A stretch of 44,026 nucleotides of DNA from Cyclobacteriaceae bacterium (GTDB lineage Bacteria; Bacteroidota; Bacteroidia; Cytophagales; Cyclobacteriaceae): contig BQJT01000012.1 of NCBI GenBank assembly GCA_021604845.1, forward strand, positions 1 to 44,026, given 5' to 3'. The position numbers and the translations under genes are program-made. A model generated the notes under the pieces. The model did not search any database, had not been told where the DNA came from, and saw only the letters and a list, made by a program, of their open reading frames with translations. Numbering within the stretch: the first letter of the stretch is position 1; each line of letters starts with the position of its first letter. Positions 1 through 8,878 of the stretch are shown piece after piece.

Positions 1-178
1 CCTGCCGTAAAAATTCAGCTCTTTCTTTGTTGACAGGTTGGTCCGCCAATAATCCGAGGTAACTATTCAGCTCATCCACCGAACCATATACGTGTATGCG
101 AATATCAGACTTCGGTAATCTAACACCACCTAAGAGTGAAGTCTTACCTTTATCTCCTCCTTTGGTGTATACTTTCAT
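1..178 (-). CDS. Cob(I)alamin adenosyltransferase, PduO type (partial, N-terminal 59 residues)
   Basis: Only the first 59 codons are in the window; the gene runs off the left edge. The start [18 protein letters not shown], followed by [13 protein letters not shown], is the N-terminal signature of PduO-type ATP:cob(I)alamin adenosyltransferases: the Thr/Gly-rich ATP-binding loop, then the G(S/T)VDELNS helix. The family transfers adenosyl from ATP to cobalt to make adenosylcobalamin in the cytoplasm. The ATG shares one base with the TAA of the upstream ABC ATPase gene (TAATG), so the two are probably translationally coupled. The family call is firm. Full length and the lid-closing C-terminal residues cannot be judged here. 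Confidence 0.9.
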   Translation of the reverse strand, partial: MKVYTKGGDKGKTSLLGGVRLPKSDIRIHVYGSVDELNSYLGLLADQPVNKERAEFLRQ

Positions 179-894
179 TAGCCTTCCATTCCGGTTTTTA
201 CCACATGCTCGTTTACCTGATCAGATTCGACATCACCGTCTTTCAAGCGAATAATCCTGTGAGCAAAATGAGCAATATCATCTTCGTGTGTTACCATTAT
301 TATGGTATGTCCGTGCTGATGCAGTTCCTGGAATAAATTCATTATGTCGTAGGAAGTCTTACTGTCGAGGTTTCCGGTAGGTTCATCCGCCAATAAAATA
401 CTTGGTTCATTTACCAGTGCCCTGGCGATAGCAACACGTTGCCGCTGCCCTCCTGAAAGTTCATTGGGCCGATGGGACGCCCTGGTTCCAAGGCCCACAC
501 TTTCCAATGCGTGCATGGCTTTTTTGTTTCTTGGCTCGCGTCTGTAACCTGCATATATTAACGGAAGTGCCACATTTTCCAAAGCCGAAGCACGAGGTAG
601 CAAATTGAAAGTTTGGAATACAAAGCCAATCTCCTTATTCCGAATTTCTGCTAATTCATTATCCGTGAGTCCTCCTACTTCCTTTCCATTTAATACATAT
701 TTGCCACCGCTTGGCGTGTCAAGGCATCCTATAATGTTCATTAAGGTTGATTTTCCAGAACCTGATGGGCCCATGAAAGCAACGTACTCTCCCTGGTTAA
801 TATCAATATTAACCGACCGCAATGCATGGATGGTTTCAGCACCCATGCGGTAGATTCTTGAAATATTCTCGGTGTGGATAATTTTTTCTGCCAT
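178..894 (-). CDS. ABC transporter ATP-binding protein, LolD/MacB type
   Basis: A 238-residue stand-alone nucleotide-binding protein with every core motif: Walker [10 protein letters not shown] at 42-50, Q-loop Gln94, signature LSGGQ at 146-150, Walker B ILLADE ending at Glu171, D-loop NLD at 175-177 and H-loop His203. The pattern [20 protein letters not shown] and the length are typical of the LolD/MacB/FtsE group, which powers lipoprotein release or MacB-type efflux through FtsX-like permeases. No permease gene lies beside it, so the substrate cannot be assigned. It precedes the adenosyltransferase with a one-base overlap and follows the membrane-TPR gene after 137 bp. No TAnnTTTG element was found in that gap. 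Confidence 0.92.
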   Translation of the reverse strand: MAEKIIHTENISRIYRMGAETIHALRSVNIDINQGEYVAFMGPSGSGKSTLMNIIGCLDTPSGGKYVLNGKEVGGLTDNELAEIRNKEIGFVFQTFNLLPRASALENVALPLIYAGYRREPRNKKAMHALESVGLGTRASHRPNELSGGQRQRVAIARALVNEPSILLADEPTGNLDSKTSYDIMNLFQELHQHGHTIIMVTHEDDIAHFAHRIIRLKDGDVESDQVNEHVVKTGMEG

Positions 895-935
895 AGTCGA
901 GTACCTGCAAGAAACGAATAAGTTCCCGGTTTTAC

Positions 936-958
936 AGCGTTTCTTCCCCTAAAACGCT
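936..958. repeat. Short inverted repeat upstream of the ABC ATPase gene
   Basis: AGCGTTT (936-942) and AAACGCT (952-958) form a perfect 7-bp dyad around a 9-nt loop, in the 137-bp gap between the membrane-TPR gene and the ABC ATPase gene. No T tract follows on either strand, so it is not a classical rho-independent terminator. It could be an operator or a weak RNA hairpin. Nothing else recognisable is in the gap. Confidence 0.35.
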
Positions 959-1031
959 CCCCCGGGTCGAAAATTTTAACATTCAGGCAAAACACATGAT
1001 AACGGTAACTTAATCGGCTAAGAATCCGTAC

Positions 1032-4000
1032 TTACCGTTGGTCTTCATCCAGGTCTGGCTGTTCAAATCCATCCACAGCGCTTTGCTCCAACAATGCCAG
1101 CTCCAATAAGTATTTATCATATTCAGCTTCATTAACCAAACTTTCAAGCGTCTCCAATGTGGTTTGTTTGTATGTATCCAGGTTTAGCATGGTACATTGC
1201 TTTCCATAGGCTTTCAATAACCTGACCGAATATTTATTTACCAGAATTGCTTCTAAAAGCAGGTCATAAGCTTTGAAATCATCCTCGTCAATACGGTTAA
1301 AATACCTGACGGCGGCAAGTATCCCTTGTTCAAAAAAGGGATCCCTGGTTAGCCACTGGTACTTGGCTGCAGCTTGTTTTTCATTACCCTGTTTCTCCGA
1401 GAGCAGTGCCTGACCATAAAGAATCCATGGCTGTAACCCTGGATCACTGGTTTCAAATTCTCCCAGTATCTGACTTAACCTGTTCAAATCATTCTCTATT
1501 ACCGCCAATTGGAGCTCCCGAATGGGTTGGTTATTTTTTTTGATCATCCACTTTAAGGCATCGGTTGCCCCTTCTTTTAGCGCCTGTTCCCACAATCGCT
1601 GTTCAACCCTGTGGTAAATTTCCGGGTCGGTAATCTCAACCGATAGCTGGCATTTTTCCAATAACGGCCATTCACCTGCTTTGAAATGAAGAAACCACAT
1701 CTTTTGCCGGTTTGTTAATGAATCCCACTGCATGTTGTGGCCGCTGACAAAATTTAATAGTGGGGAGAGATCAACCTCAAGGTTTCCTGAATTCCTGGAC
1801 TCAAGTTGCCGCCAGCTGTCGTGTGCCTCTCTTATTTGACCCATTGCTACCAGTGCCAGCGATCGATGCCACATAGCCGGGAGGTAACCGGCCCGGATAC
1901 TCTGATCGAAAAAGTCCAGCGCCAGACCGGGCTGTTCCTGTTGTAAACTCCACTGTCCCAGGATATCATTATATAATCCCGCTTTGCCGGTAGCTCGAAA
2001 CTGCAGTGAATTAAGCAGTTGGAATGCCTGTGCTTTATTTCCGGAGTAGTACGTTCTAAGTATAACCGCAAACTCAAGATTATCTCTGTACAGGTCATTT
2101 TGTGGGATCTCCCCCCAAGTGATTAACTTCTCTATTTGCAGCGAATCGTAATTATGTCTTTTATTCAGGTTGAAATTATACCACCAGGCAAAAGTTATCG
2201 GATTCAATATGGAATCTGCCGGGAAATTAAGCGCCTGCATAAGTTCGACCTTCTGACTGTTAGCCATTACTATCAGGTTATTACCTACTTCCGAATACCG
2301 ATGACTGATATCCTGGTAAATACTGTCCAGGGATAGTTGCAGACGGGATTTTGTTAACAACGCCATTTGGTTGGTCTGGGCTACCTTTTTTACTTCTTTA
2401 TCTCCTGTCAGATTACTAAGGAAGAAATAGGCTGAATCCAGCAAGTCCGTTTTCGCATAGAGGGCAGACAGATTGTTTGAAATATGGGGCTCACCGGGGA
2501 ACGCTTCCAATCCGTCTTTCAGGGTAAACATTGCCTTGAAAAACATTCCTTGTTCATCGTAAGACCTGGCGGTATTTACAAATGCAAATGGAGTAGGTTG
2601 TTTTAAAGTAGACTGCTTATAGTATGCCAGGGCTTCGCTCAAGTCGTTGTCTTCCCTTTCCATAGAGGCAATAGCGTAATTGGAGCGGTGATTAGTTCTG
2701 GCATAGACCCCCGCTAGTTTATAGTATTCTTTAGCAAGTAGTGGTTGTCGATCAAGACGATGAAGATCGCCAATACCATTGTAATAAGCGGTGATCGCCT
2801 GGTCCAGCGGATATTGGTTTGACAACAGGAACAGGCCAAGAACACCGATAAATCCACCCAATCTCATTGTGAAAAACGGCATTTTCTTGGGTTTATAAAC
2901 AACCTTGTGAACCTTAAGATTTTCGATCAATACCGTTCTGAAATTAAACAGGATATACAACAAAAAAACGAAACCGATACTCAATTGGCTAAAGACGATT
3001 ATATCTTCCAGCGCTTCGATAGCCGGGTCGTTGGCAGTGGCAAAAAAGTATCCAATGGTGATACAGGTGATAATTGCTAATGCAAGATATCCTGTTACCG
3101 CATGGGGCTCCGCAGGCATGATGTTTCGGAACAAACCTCTTCTTTTCCTCAAGCTCCACAAACCTGTCGCAGCCGCAGCGATTAATATCCAGAATGCATC
3201 CAGATAATAAAAATCCCAGTCGATCCTTCTGGAATTCCTAAGGTATAACAACAGAACATTAATTAAATAAATTAATGAAAGCGCAAAAAAATGAACGAAA
3301 CTGTTGCTGCTGGTGGGTGTATTACTGCGGGTAATCAACACCAGGAACCCATAGATTATTTCGTGCCCGGTGAATAATATAAACACCACCGATAGAATAA
3401 ACGGAACGGTTATACCGTAGTTAGCCAGATACGAGAAAGGATGATGAACCTCACTGAAAAAATGGATAATGACCGCAAATAATCCGGTTACCAGCGCGAA
3501 AACGCTAAGTCTTGTTACCAATTTTTTCTTGTTGCCAACGGAGTGAAAGTAGTAGCCGGGAGGTAAATACAGAAGGAACGCCAGTACCAGGGCTACTTTA
3601 TCTGTCCTGCCAAACAGCATTAGCTGCTCAAGTTGAAACCCTGCCAATATGAAAATTAAAATTACCTGACTGGTCAGGAACCAGAATAAACTCAGGTCAA
3701 CAGCCATTGCCAGTCCTACCACCAGGCAAACAGCAAGAATCATCAACAGCAACACTGACGGCCAGGTCACCAGCTCCAAATCGCTGCCCTCAAACACCTG
3801 TGTGATCACATACTGATCTACGCTAATGTTCAGGGGTATTGAAGCAAATTCCCAGGTATCAAGAATCAGCGGAATGGCTGAAACTTTACTGATCGTTTCC
3901 CACTGGATTATTAACCTGGCGCCGTAGAAATAACCAAAAAGGTAGACAACCACGGTTATCCCCAAAAGGATCAGTAAAATTTGAAAAAGACGTTTGTGTG

Positions 4001-4037
4001 CAACTGGCCAGGTGTTCCAAAAAAAAAGGCTGCTCAT
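1032..4037 (-). CDS. Large polytopic membrane protein with C-terminal TPR repeats, function unknown
   Basis: The 1001-residue product has two halves. Residues 1-415 hold about 11 hydrophobic segments, for example near 18-36, 93-135, 206-232, 250-266, 318-336, 352-372 and 396-411. The rest is a soluble helical region with degenerate tetratricopeptide repeats: ALAYYKQSTLKQPTPFAFVN, then segments such as GMFFKAMFTLKDGLEAFPGE and PHISNNLSALYAKTDLLDSA. No catalytic motif is visible. Such proteins in Bacteroidota usually have no assigned function; a scaffold or envelope-assembly role is a guess. It starts 5 bp after gatC and so probably shares the nudix-MATE-plsC-gatC transcript. The reading frame is intact and the acidic tail ends at QPDLDEDQR. 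Confidence 0.7.
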   Translation of the reverse strand: MSSLFFWNTWPVAHKRLFQILLILLGITVVVYLFGYFYGARLIIQWETISKVSAIPLILDTWEFASIPLNISVDQYVITQVFEGSDLELVTWPSVLLLMILAVCLVVGLAMAVDLSLFWFLTSQVILIFILAGFQLEQLMLFGRTDKVALVLAFLLYLPPGYYFHSVGNKKKLVTRLSVFALVTGLFAVIIHFFSEVHHPFSYLANYGITVPFILSVVFILFTGHEIIYGFLVLITRSNTPTSSNSFVHFFALSLIYLINVLLLYLRNSRRIDWDFYYLDAFWILIAAAATGLWSLRKRRGLFRNIMPAEPHAVTGYLALAIITCITIGYFFATANDPAIEALEDIIVFSQLSIGFVFLLYILFNFRTVLIENLKVHKVVYKPKKMPFFTMRLGGFIGVLGLFLLSNQYPLDQAITAYYNGIGDLHRLDRQPLLAKEYYKLAGVYARTNHRSNYAIASMEREDNDLSEALAYYKQSTLKQPTPFAFVNTARSYDEQGMFFKAMFTLKDGLEAFPGEPHISNNLSALYAKTDLLDSAYFFLSNLTGDKEVKKVAQTNQMALLTKSRLQLSLDSIYQDISHRYSEVGNNLIVMANSQKVELMQALNFPADSILNPITFAWWYNFNLNKRHNYDSLQIEKLITWGEIPQNDLYRDNLEFAVILRTYYSGNKAQAFQLLNSLQFRATGKAGLYNDILGQWSLQQEQPGLALDFFDQSIRAGYLPAMWHRSLALVAMGQIREAHDSWRQLESRNSGNLEVDLSPLLNFVSGHNMQWDSLTNRQKMWFLHFKAGEWPLLEKCQLSVEITDPEIYHRVEQRLWEQALKEGATDALKWMIKKNNQPIRELQLAVIENDLNRLSQILGEFETSDPGLQPWILYGQALLSEKQGNEKQAAAKYQWLTRDPFFEQGILAAVRYFNRIDEDDFKAYDLLLEAILVNKYSVRLLKAYGKQCTMLNLDTYKQTTLETLESLVNEAEYDKYLLELALLEQSAVDGFEQPDLDEDQR

Positions 4038-4042
4038 ACAGG

Positions 4043-4330
4043 CTACTTCAGAACCTTTGGGACTTTGAAAAACTTATTATCTGTTTTAGGTGCATTCTTC
4101 AAGGCCTGCTCCCTGGTTAGATCTGTTTTTACCTCATCATCGCACCAGGCATTAATTTCCTGTGACATATTGGTCAATGGTTCAACTCCCTCGGTATCTA
4201 CTTCCTGCAATTTCTCAACCCAGGTTATCATATCGTTTAAACCATCCAGCATCTCCTTTTCCCTTTTGCTGGAAAAATTTAGCCGTGCCAGGTGCGCAAT
4301 CTTTAGTAAAGTATCTCTGTTAATCTCCAT
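4043..4330 (-). CDS. gatC: Asp-tRNA(Asn)/Glu-tRNA(Gln) amidotransferase subunit C
   Basis: The 95-residue protein has the GatC layout: an N-terminal helix with IAHLARLNFSSKREKEM, then VEKLQEVDTEGVEPLTNM, and a C-terminal TREQALKNAPKTDNKFFKVPKVL. GatC wraps the GatA-GatB interface of the transamidosome, which converts misacylated Glu-tRNA(Gln) or Asp-tRNA(Asn) to the amide form in the cytoplasm. gatA and gatB are not in the window, so the subunit genes are scattered, as is common in this phylum. The start overlaps the plsC-type gene by 11 bp, and the next gene begins 5 bp after its stop, so it sits inside an operon. Confidence 0.95.
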   Translation of the reverse strand: MEINRDTLLKIAHLARLNFSSKREKEMLDGLNDMITWVEKLQEVDTEGVEPLTNMSQEINAWCDDEVKTDLTREQALKNAPKTDNKFFKVPKVLK

Positions 4331-5057
4331 AAGGATGATATTTCAGCAACTCTGATTTTATAACACGGGTTACCTGACCCTTAAGTGATTCCAAATCATC
4401 CAGGGTGAGTCCGTCGGTTGGAAGTGGTTTGTGGTATATGGCTATTGATTTTCTTCGATTCACCATTAAACCTTTGTGGTTGGGTAAAATTATCCAATTG
4501 TGAGGAATAGTTACAGGAACTATAGGGATTTGTTTCTCAATAGCAATTCTGAACGCGCCGTCTTTAAAAGGTTCAAGGTTCGGGGGGTTAGCTTCGGTCC
4601 CACCCTCCGGAAACATCACCAAACTAATGCCGTTATCCAGGGTAGTGGCCGCCCGATGCAAAGTTTCATACCTGCTTCTAAGGCTGGAACGATCTACAGC
4701 GATATGAATTTTCTTAAAAATATAACCAAATAGCGGCACTCGGGATATTGAACTTTTACCCACAAAGACAAATTTATTTTTACAAAGCCCAATCAAAGGT
4801 ATGTCCAGAAAAGAGGTATGGTTAGCGCAGAACACATATTGACTTTCTCGATCCAATGGAGCACGATAAATTTGGCGGACAGGAATAAAGGATAGTTTCC
4901 AAAACAAAACTGCCCAGTAGTGGTTCAGAGTAATCGCATGATTTCGCCATCCTCTATCCTGAACCAGCAACCAGAAAAGAGGAAACAACAATAGAAAAAT
5001 CAGAGCAAAGACCAGCAGGCAATATCTGGAATAAATCCATTTTGCAATTCCCTTCAT
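4320..5057 (-). CDS. plsC: 1-acyl-sn-glycerol-3-phosphate acyltransferase, PlsC family
   Basis: The 245-residue protein has an N-terminal membrane anchor (about 12-32) and the acyltransferase signatures NHTSFLD (HX4D, His80 and Asp85) and FPEGGTE (149-155, the phosphate-binding motif, usually FPEGTRS). The family acylates lysophosphatidate at the sn-2 position to make phosphatidate at the inner face of the cytoplasmic membrane. The GGTE variant in motif III is a mild departure from the canonical TRS and could mean a different acyl acceptor. It lies 45 bp after the MATE gene and overlaps gatC by 11 bp. Related acyltransferases act on ornithine lipids or other lysolipids, so the exact acceptor is inferred. 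Confidence 0.85.
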   Translation of the reverse strand: MKGIAKWIYSRYCLLVFALIFLLLFPLFWLLVQDRGWRNHAITLNHYWAVLFWKLSFIPVRQIYRAPLDRESQYVFCANHTSFLDIPLIGLCKNKFVFVGKSSISRVPLFGYIFKKIHIAVDRSSLRSRYETLHRAATTLDNGISLVMFPEGGTEANPPNLEPFKDGAFRIAIEKQIPIVPVTIPHNWIILPNHKGLMVNRRKSIAIYHKPLPTDGLTLDDLESLKGQVTRVIKSELLKYHPYGD

Positions 5058-5102
5058 AACACTAAGCTAATATTATTCCCTGAAAAATTTACCGGAGCAG
5101 TA

Positions 5103-6461
5103 TTATCGCGCCACGTTCTCCGATAACATTCCAGCAGTTTTATATCGAAATCGGTAATAAAGTAAAACTGCCGCCAGTGATAAGCCTATAAAAAGTCCGT
5201 ACCATATGCCGTTGGCACCCATTCCAAAACTAAATGCCAGGAAATAACCCACTGGCAGCCCAACCAGCCAGTAGGCAGTAACAGCTATAACCGTAGGTAC
5301 TTTCACATCTTCGATCCCTCGAAGCGCTCCCATTCCCACTACCTGTACTCCATCGGATATCTGAAAAAAAGCTGCTACTACCAGTAGTTGACTGGCAATA
5401 CTGATAACCTCCGGATCGCTAATGTACAATTGAGGAAAGAAATCTCTTAGCATCACAAACAGCAGGCCGGCACATCCCATAAAAAGTACCACCATAATAA
5501 TGCTGGTATTACCTGCAGTCCTAAGGTTGATCAAATCGCCTTTGCCTAACTGATTGCCCACCCTGATGGTTGCGGCTGATGCAATACCGGTTGCCATCAT
5601 ATAGCTTATGGACGCCAGGTTAATGGCAATCTGATGCGCAGCAAGCGTCTGAGTGCCCAGCCAACCCATCATAATGGCAGCAAACCCAAATGCACTTACC
5701 TCAAAAACGAATTGTAAACCAGCAGGCACTCCTACTTTAAGAATGCGGCGAATTATCGGCCTGGAAATGTGAATAAGCGAAAATCCCTGCCTGAATACCC
5801 TAAACCTGGAAGAGTAATATATGTATCCACCCATAGATAGTGCCATAACGGTCCTCGCAATCAGTGTGGCCCACCCTGCTCCATTAAGACCCAACTCAGG
5901 AAACCCCAATTTTCCATAGATAAACAAATAGTTGAGCACAATATTCAGCGCATTACCCATTAAGGTGATATACATGGCCTGCCTGGTGTTTCCCATGCCT
6001 TCAGCAAATTGACGGAATGATTGAAAAATCATATAGGGAACCAGCGCTACGGTAATTATCCTCAGGTAAGGAATGGCTAAAGTTACCACCGGTTGAGGTT
6101 GATCAAGGTTGTTGAGGATAGGGGTACAAACTACTACCGCCAGCGCCAGTACGATTCCCAGTATAATGTTTACCAACAATCCATTGCTGAAAAACCCGGT
6201 AATCTTTTTAATATTCTGTTCCCCATCGGCGGCGGCCACTAACGGAGTAACTGCCAACGAAACGCCCAATCCAAACACCATGATTACATGGAAAATCACA
6301 TTTGCCAGGGATGCCGCAGCCAGTGGCTGGGCTCCTAGCTGACCCACCATAAGGCTATCCGCAACACCGACCAGTACTTGCCCCAACTGGCTAAGCATCA
6401 CCGGAAATGCCAGAAAAAAGTTCCTCCGGAAGTGCTCCTTATATTGATCGGGAAATTTCAC
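5103..6461 (-). CDS. MATE-family multidrug/toxin efflux transporter (NorM-like)
   Basis: The 452-residue polytopic protein has about 12 membrane segments in the two-fold MATE arrangement. It shows the early signature FPVMLSQLGQVLVGVADSLMVG, then LGAQPLAAASLANVIF and, in the second half, GVPAGLQFVFEVSAFGFAAI and GTQTLAAHQIAINLAS. MATE proteins expel cationic drugs or metabolites in exchange for Na+ or H+ across the inner membrane. The start is GTG (6459-6461), and its GTGA overlaps the NUDIX stop codon by 4 bp, which indicates translational coupling. Substrate and coupling ion cannot be read from the sequence. Confidence 0.93.
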   Translation of the reverse strand: MKFPDQYKEHFRRNFFLAFPVMLSQLGQVLVGVADSLMVGQLGAQPLAAASLANVIFHVIMVFGLGVSLAVTPLVAAADGEQNIKKITGFFSNGLLVNIILGIVLALAVVVCTPILNNLDQPQPVVTLAIPYLRIITVALVPYMIFQSFRQFAEGMGNTRQAMYITLMGNALNIVLNYLFIYGKLGFPELGLNGAGWATLIARTVMALSMGGYIYYSSRFRVFRQGFSLIHISRPIIRRILKVGVPAGLQFVFEVSAFGFAAIMMGWLGTQTLAAHQIAINLASISYMMATGIASAATIRVGNQLGKGDLINLRTAGNTSIIMVVLFMGCAGLLFVMLRDFFPQLYISDPEVISIASQLLVVAAFFQISDGVQVVGMGALRGIEDVKVPTVIAVTAYWLVGLPVGYFLAFSFGMGANGIWYGLFIGLSLAAVLLYYRFRYKTAGMLSENVAR

Positions 6462-7006
6462 AATTCCAATTTCCTGGCGAGTTTTAGAATACCGCAGATA
6501 CTTAGACCATCGGTTATTTCTCCACGCATCACCAATCCTAATACTTCTTTAAAAGGCAGCTTTTTTACCTGGATATCTTCAGTGTCATCAAACTGAGTTG
6601 GGCCCTGTGCAAGGTCTTCTGCGATAAAACAATAAGCCAGTTCATCAGTTACACTATTGGAGGTGTGCATTTTTAACAACGGAGTCCATTTTGCTGCAGA
6701 AATACCTGTTTCCTCAAGCAATTCCCGCTGCGCTCCCTGCAGAAGATCTTCATCGTACGGCACGCCTCCCATTGGCAGTTCCCAGCTGTATTCATTCAGG
6801 GTATATCGATGCTGCCCTACGATCCAGGTATTTAAGTCTTCATCCAGAGGCACGATTGCCACCGCCCGGTTTTTGAAAATTACTTTCCCATAAATGCCTG
6901 GTTTACCGGAGGGGTTGATAATCCTGTCCTCAATCACCTCAATCCAGGGATTGTGGTAAATCTTTTTACTTTCTAAAGTTTGCCATCTGCTGGGGGTAGC
7001 TTTCAT
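6458..7006 (-). CDS. NUDIX hydrolase, ADP-sugar pyrophosphatase-like
   Basis: The product is 182 residues from the ATG at 7004-7006. A perfect Nudix box GX5EX7REUXEEXGU spans residues 80-102 (glycine at 80, Glu86, RELLEETG at 94-101), preceded by WELPMGG as in ADP-ribose/ADP-sugar pyrophosphatases. These cut nucleoside diphosphate derivatives to NMP and a phosphosugar, using Mg2+ bound by the box glutamates. An in-frame ATG four codons upstream lies inside a TATGTTTG promoter element, so the internal ATG is preferred. The stop overlaps the MATE start by 4 bp, making this the probable first gene of the minus-strand run. The exact substrate is not decided. Confidence 0.88.
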   Translation of the reverse strand: MKATPSRWQTLESKKIYHNPWIEVIEDRIINPSGKPGIYGKVIFKNRAVAIVPLDEDLNTWIVGQHRYTLNEYSWELPMGGVPYDEDLLQGAQRELLEETGISAAKWTPLLKMHTSNSVTDELAYCFIAEDLAQGPTQFDDTEDIQVKKLPFKEVLGLVMRGEITDGLSICGILKLARKLEL

Positions 7007-7011
7007 ACCTG

Positions 7012-7019
7012 CAAACATA
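7012..7019 (-). promoter_or_regulatory. -7 promoter element TATGTTTG before the NUDIX gene
   Basis: On the minus strand TATGTTTG fits the Bacteroidota sigma-A -7 consensus TAnnTTTG and is followed after only CAGGT by the ATG at 7006. No TTG lies at the expected -33 distance. If used, transcription would start at or next to the start codon, giving a leaderless or nearly leaderless mRNA. Confidence 0.45.
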
Positions 7020-7097
7020 AACCGCAGTAATGAAAATATTTTTAAACCACTCCCTTTTCTTTCAATTTCAAATCTGGCTAACTTAGCCGCCGAACGA

Positions 7098-7694
7098 ATG
7101 CTTAAATCACGATTTTACAAAAGTAAAATTGAGGCTGGCTGTGATGAAGCCGGCCGGGGCTGCCTTGCCGGGCCGGTGGTTGCAGCTGCAGTGATTCTTC
7201 CCCGGAATTACCAGCATGACACTCTCAATGATTCAAAAACCCTTACCAAAAACCAGCGTATCAACCTGCTCGACGAAATTAAGCACAATGCTTTGGGCTG
7301 GGCCATCGGGATAGCAAGTCACCAGGAAATTGACAAAATAAACATTCTCAATGCTTCCTATCTGGCTATGCACCGTGCTATTGATAAGCTGAAGCGACGG
7401 CCTCAGCATCTGCTTATCGATGGAAACCGCTTTAATCCCTATCAGGATATTCCGCATCGGTGTATTGTAAAAGGGGACAGTAAATATTTTTCAATTGCTG
7501 CTGCTTCTGTACTGGCAAAAACATTCCGTGATGGATTGATGGAAAAATTAAGCGAAGATCATCCGCAATATCATTGGCATACCAATGTGGGTTATCCTAC
7601 AAAAGCGCATCGATCGGCTATTAGGGATTTTGGAATAACTCAGTATCATCGGCGGTCCTTTCAACTGCTGCCAACACAGTTGGAGCTATTTTAG
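7098..7694 (+). CDS. rnhB: Ribonuclease HII
   Basis: The 198-residue protein has the RNase HII catalytic core. CDEAGRG at 15-21 supplies Asp16 and Glu17, LLIDGNRF carries the third acid, and [21 protein letters not shown] carries the fourth. It cuts the RNA strand of RNA-DNA hybrids and removes single misincorporated ribonucleotides, using Mn2+ or Mg2+. Length and motif order are normal. The gene is divergent from the NUDIX gene with a gap of about 90 bp, and the next gene, gcvT, starts 98 bp downstream. No TAnnTTTG element was seen before it. Confidence 0.96.
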   Translation: MLKSRFYKSKIEAGCDEAGRGCLAGPVVAAAVILPRNYQHDTLNDSKTLTKNQRINLLDEIKHNALGWAIGIASHQEIDKINILNASYLAMHRAIDKLKRRPQHLLIDGNRFNPYQDIPHRCIVKGDSKYFSIAAASVLAKTFRDGLMEKLSEDHPQYHWHTNVGYPTKAHRSAIRDFGITQYHRRSFQLLPTQLELF

Positions 7695-7742
7695 TTATGA
7701 ATTATTGGTGATAAATTATAAGTTGCCCTCAAATGGTATCGA

Positions 7743-7790
7743 AATTAACACCCCTGAGAATTAACCAGGTCCAAAATTAACCAGAACCGA
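7743..7790. repeat. Three 16-bp direct repeats immediately upstream of gcvT
   Basis: AATTAAC occurs at 7743, 7759 and 7775, exactly 16 bp apart. The second and third copies extend to AATTAACCAG. The three 16-bp units run straight into the gcvT start region (GTG at 7793). They could be tandem operator half-sites or a degenerate short tandem repeat. No glycine-riboswitch-like fold was recognised in the 98-bp gap between rnhB and gcvT. Confidence 0.5.
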
Positions 7791-7792
7791 AT

Positions 7793-8878
7793 GTGATAAG
7801 TTTAAAACAGGTAGCGCTATCCCAGATCCATGAAGACCTCGGAGCACGTATGGTTCCATTTGCCGGATACAATATGCCAGTGCGATATTCTTCGGTGGTT
7901 GAGGAGCATCTGACAGTTCGCAATAAAGCTGGTTTGTTCGATGTCTCCCATATGGGAGAATTTATTATCAGCGGCCGCAACGCATTGGAGTTGATTCAAA
8001 AGACCACCAGTAACGACGCCAGCCGGCTGTCAATCGGGCAGGCTCAATACTCGTGCCTTACCAATCCTCATGGGGGAATTGTCGATGATCTGCTGGTGTA
8101 CCGAATTGAAGAAAGCCGATTCATGTTAGTGGTGAATGCATCAAATATTGAAAAGGACTGGAACTGGCTCATACAGCAAAATTCCATGGGAGCTTTGCTG
8201 GAGAATATATCCGATGAAACCTGCTTGTTGGCCATCCAGGGTCCTTTGGCTACCGAAGCGATCCAGTCACTTACCAACACGGACCTGTCTGGTCTAAAGT
8301 ATTACACTTTTACCATAGATAGTTTTGCCGGGATACCTGAAGTGATCATATCCGCTACCGGGTACACTGGTTCCGGAGGATTTGAACTATATATTCCGGC
8401 AAAGCATGCACAAACAGCCTGGAACAGCATTATGAAATCAGGGGAAACTGTTGGGATAGCCCCCATTGGACTAGGTGCACGTGATACCCTACGCCTGGAA
8501 AAAGGATACTGTTTATATGGCAACGATATTAGTGATGAAACCAACCCGCTGGAGGCGGGGTTGGGCTGGATCACCAAGTTTAACCAGGATTTCGTTGGCT
8601 CCGACGTCCTTAAGGCGCTAAAGGAAAAGGGGCTATCCAAAAAACTGGTGGGTTTCGTTATGAATGAGCGAGGTATTCCCAGGAAGGATTATCCCATAGT
8701 AAACCAACAAGGATCCCAAATTGGGATTGTTACTTCAGGAACACAATCACCATGTTTGGAAGCCGGGATCGGATTGGGGTATGTTTCTCTGGAACAAAGT
8801 GTGCCGGGGAACGAAATTTTTATTTTAATCAGAAAAAAGCCGGTTAAAGCAACCATCAAAAAATTACCGCTGGTATGA
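7793..8878 (+). CDS. gcvT: Aminomethyltransferase, glycine cleavage T protein
   Basis: The 361-residue protein is the tetrahydrofolate-dependent T protein. It takes the aminomethyl group from lipoylated H protein and releases ammonia and methylene-THF. Diagnostic segments are LFDVSHMGEF near 48-57, GGIVDDLLVYR with the catalytic Asp near 100, VVNASN, SATGYTGSGGFELY, and GLGARDTLRLEKGYCLYG. The third segment usually reads TGEDGFE, so SGG is a local change. The start is GTG at 7793; the ATG two bases earlier is out of frame and stops at once. The other glycine-cleavage genes are not in the window. The stop overlaps the comB-like start in ATGA, so the two are co-translated. Confidence 0.95.
   Translation: MISLKQVALSQIHEDLGARMVPFAGYNMPVRYSSVVEEHLTVRNKAGLFDVSHMGEFIISGRNALELIQKTTSNDASRLSIGQAQYSCLTNPHGGIVDDLLVYRIEESRFMLVVNASNIEKDWNWLIQQNSMGALLENISDETCLLAIQGPLATEAIQSLTNTDLSGLKYYTFTIDSFAGIPEVIISATGYTGSGGFELYIPAKHAQTAWNSIMKSGETVGIAPIGLGARDTLRLEKGYCLYGNDISDETNPLEAGLGWITKFNQDFVGSDVLKALKEKGLSKKLVGFVMNERGIPRKDYPIVNQQGSQIGIVTSGTQSPCLEAGIGLGYVSLEQSVPGNEIFILIRKKPVKATIKKLPLV

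Noticed and set aside
936-958. Rho-independent terminator after the membrane-TPR gene
   Set aside because: The dyad has no T tract on either strand and only three G-C pairs.
7695-7792. Glycine riboswitch upstream of gcvT
   Set aside because: The 98-bp gap is too short for a tandem glycine riboswitch and I see no matching helices; only the 16-bp repeats stand out.
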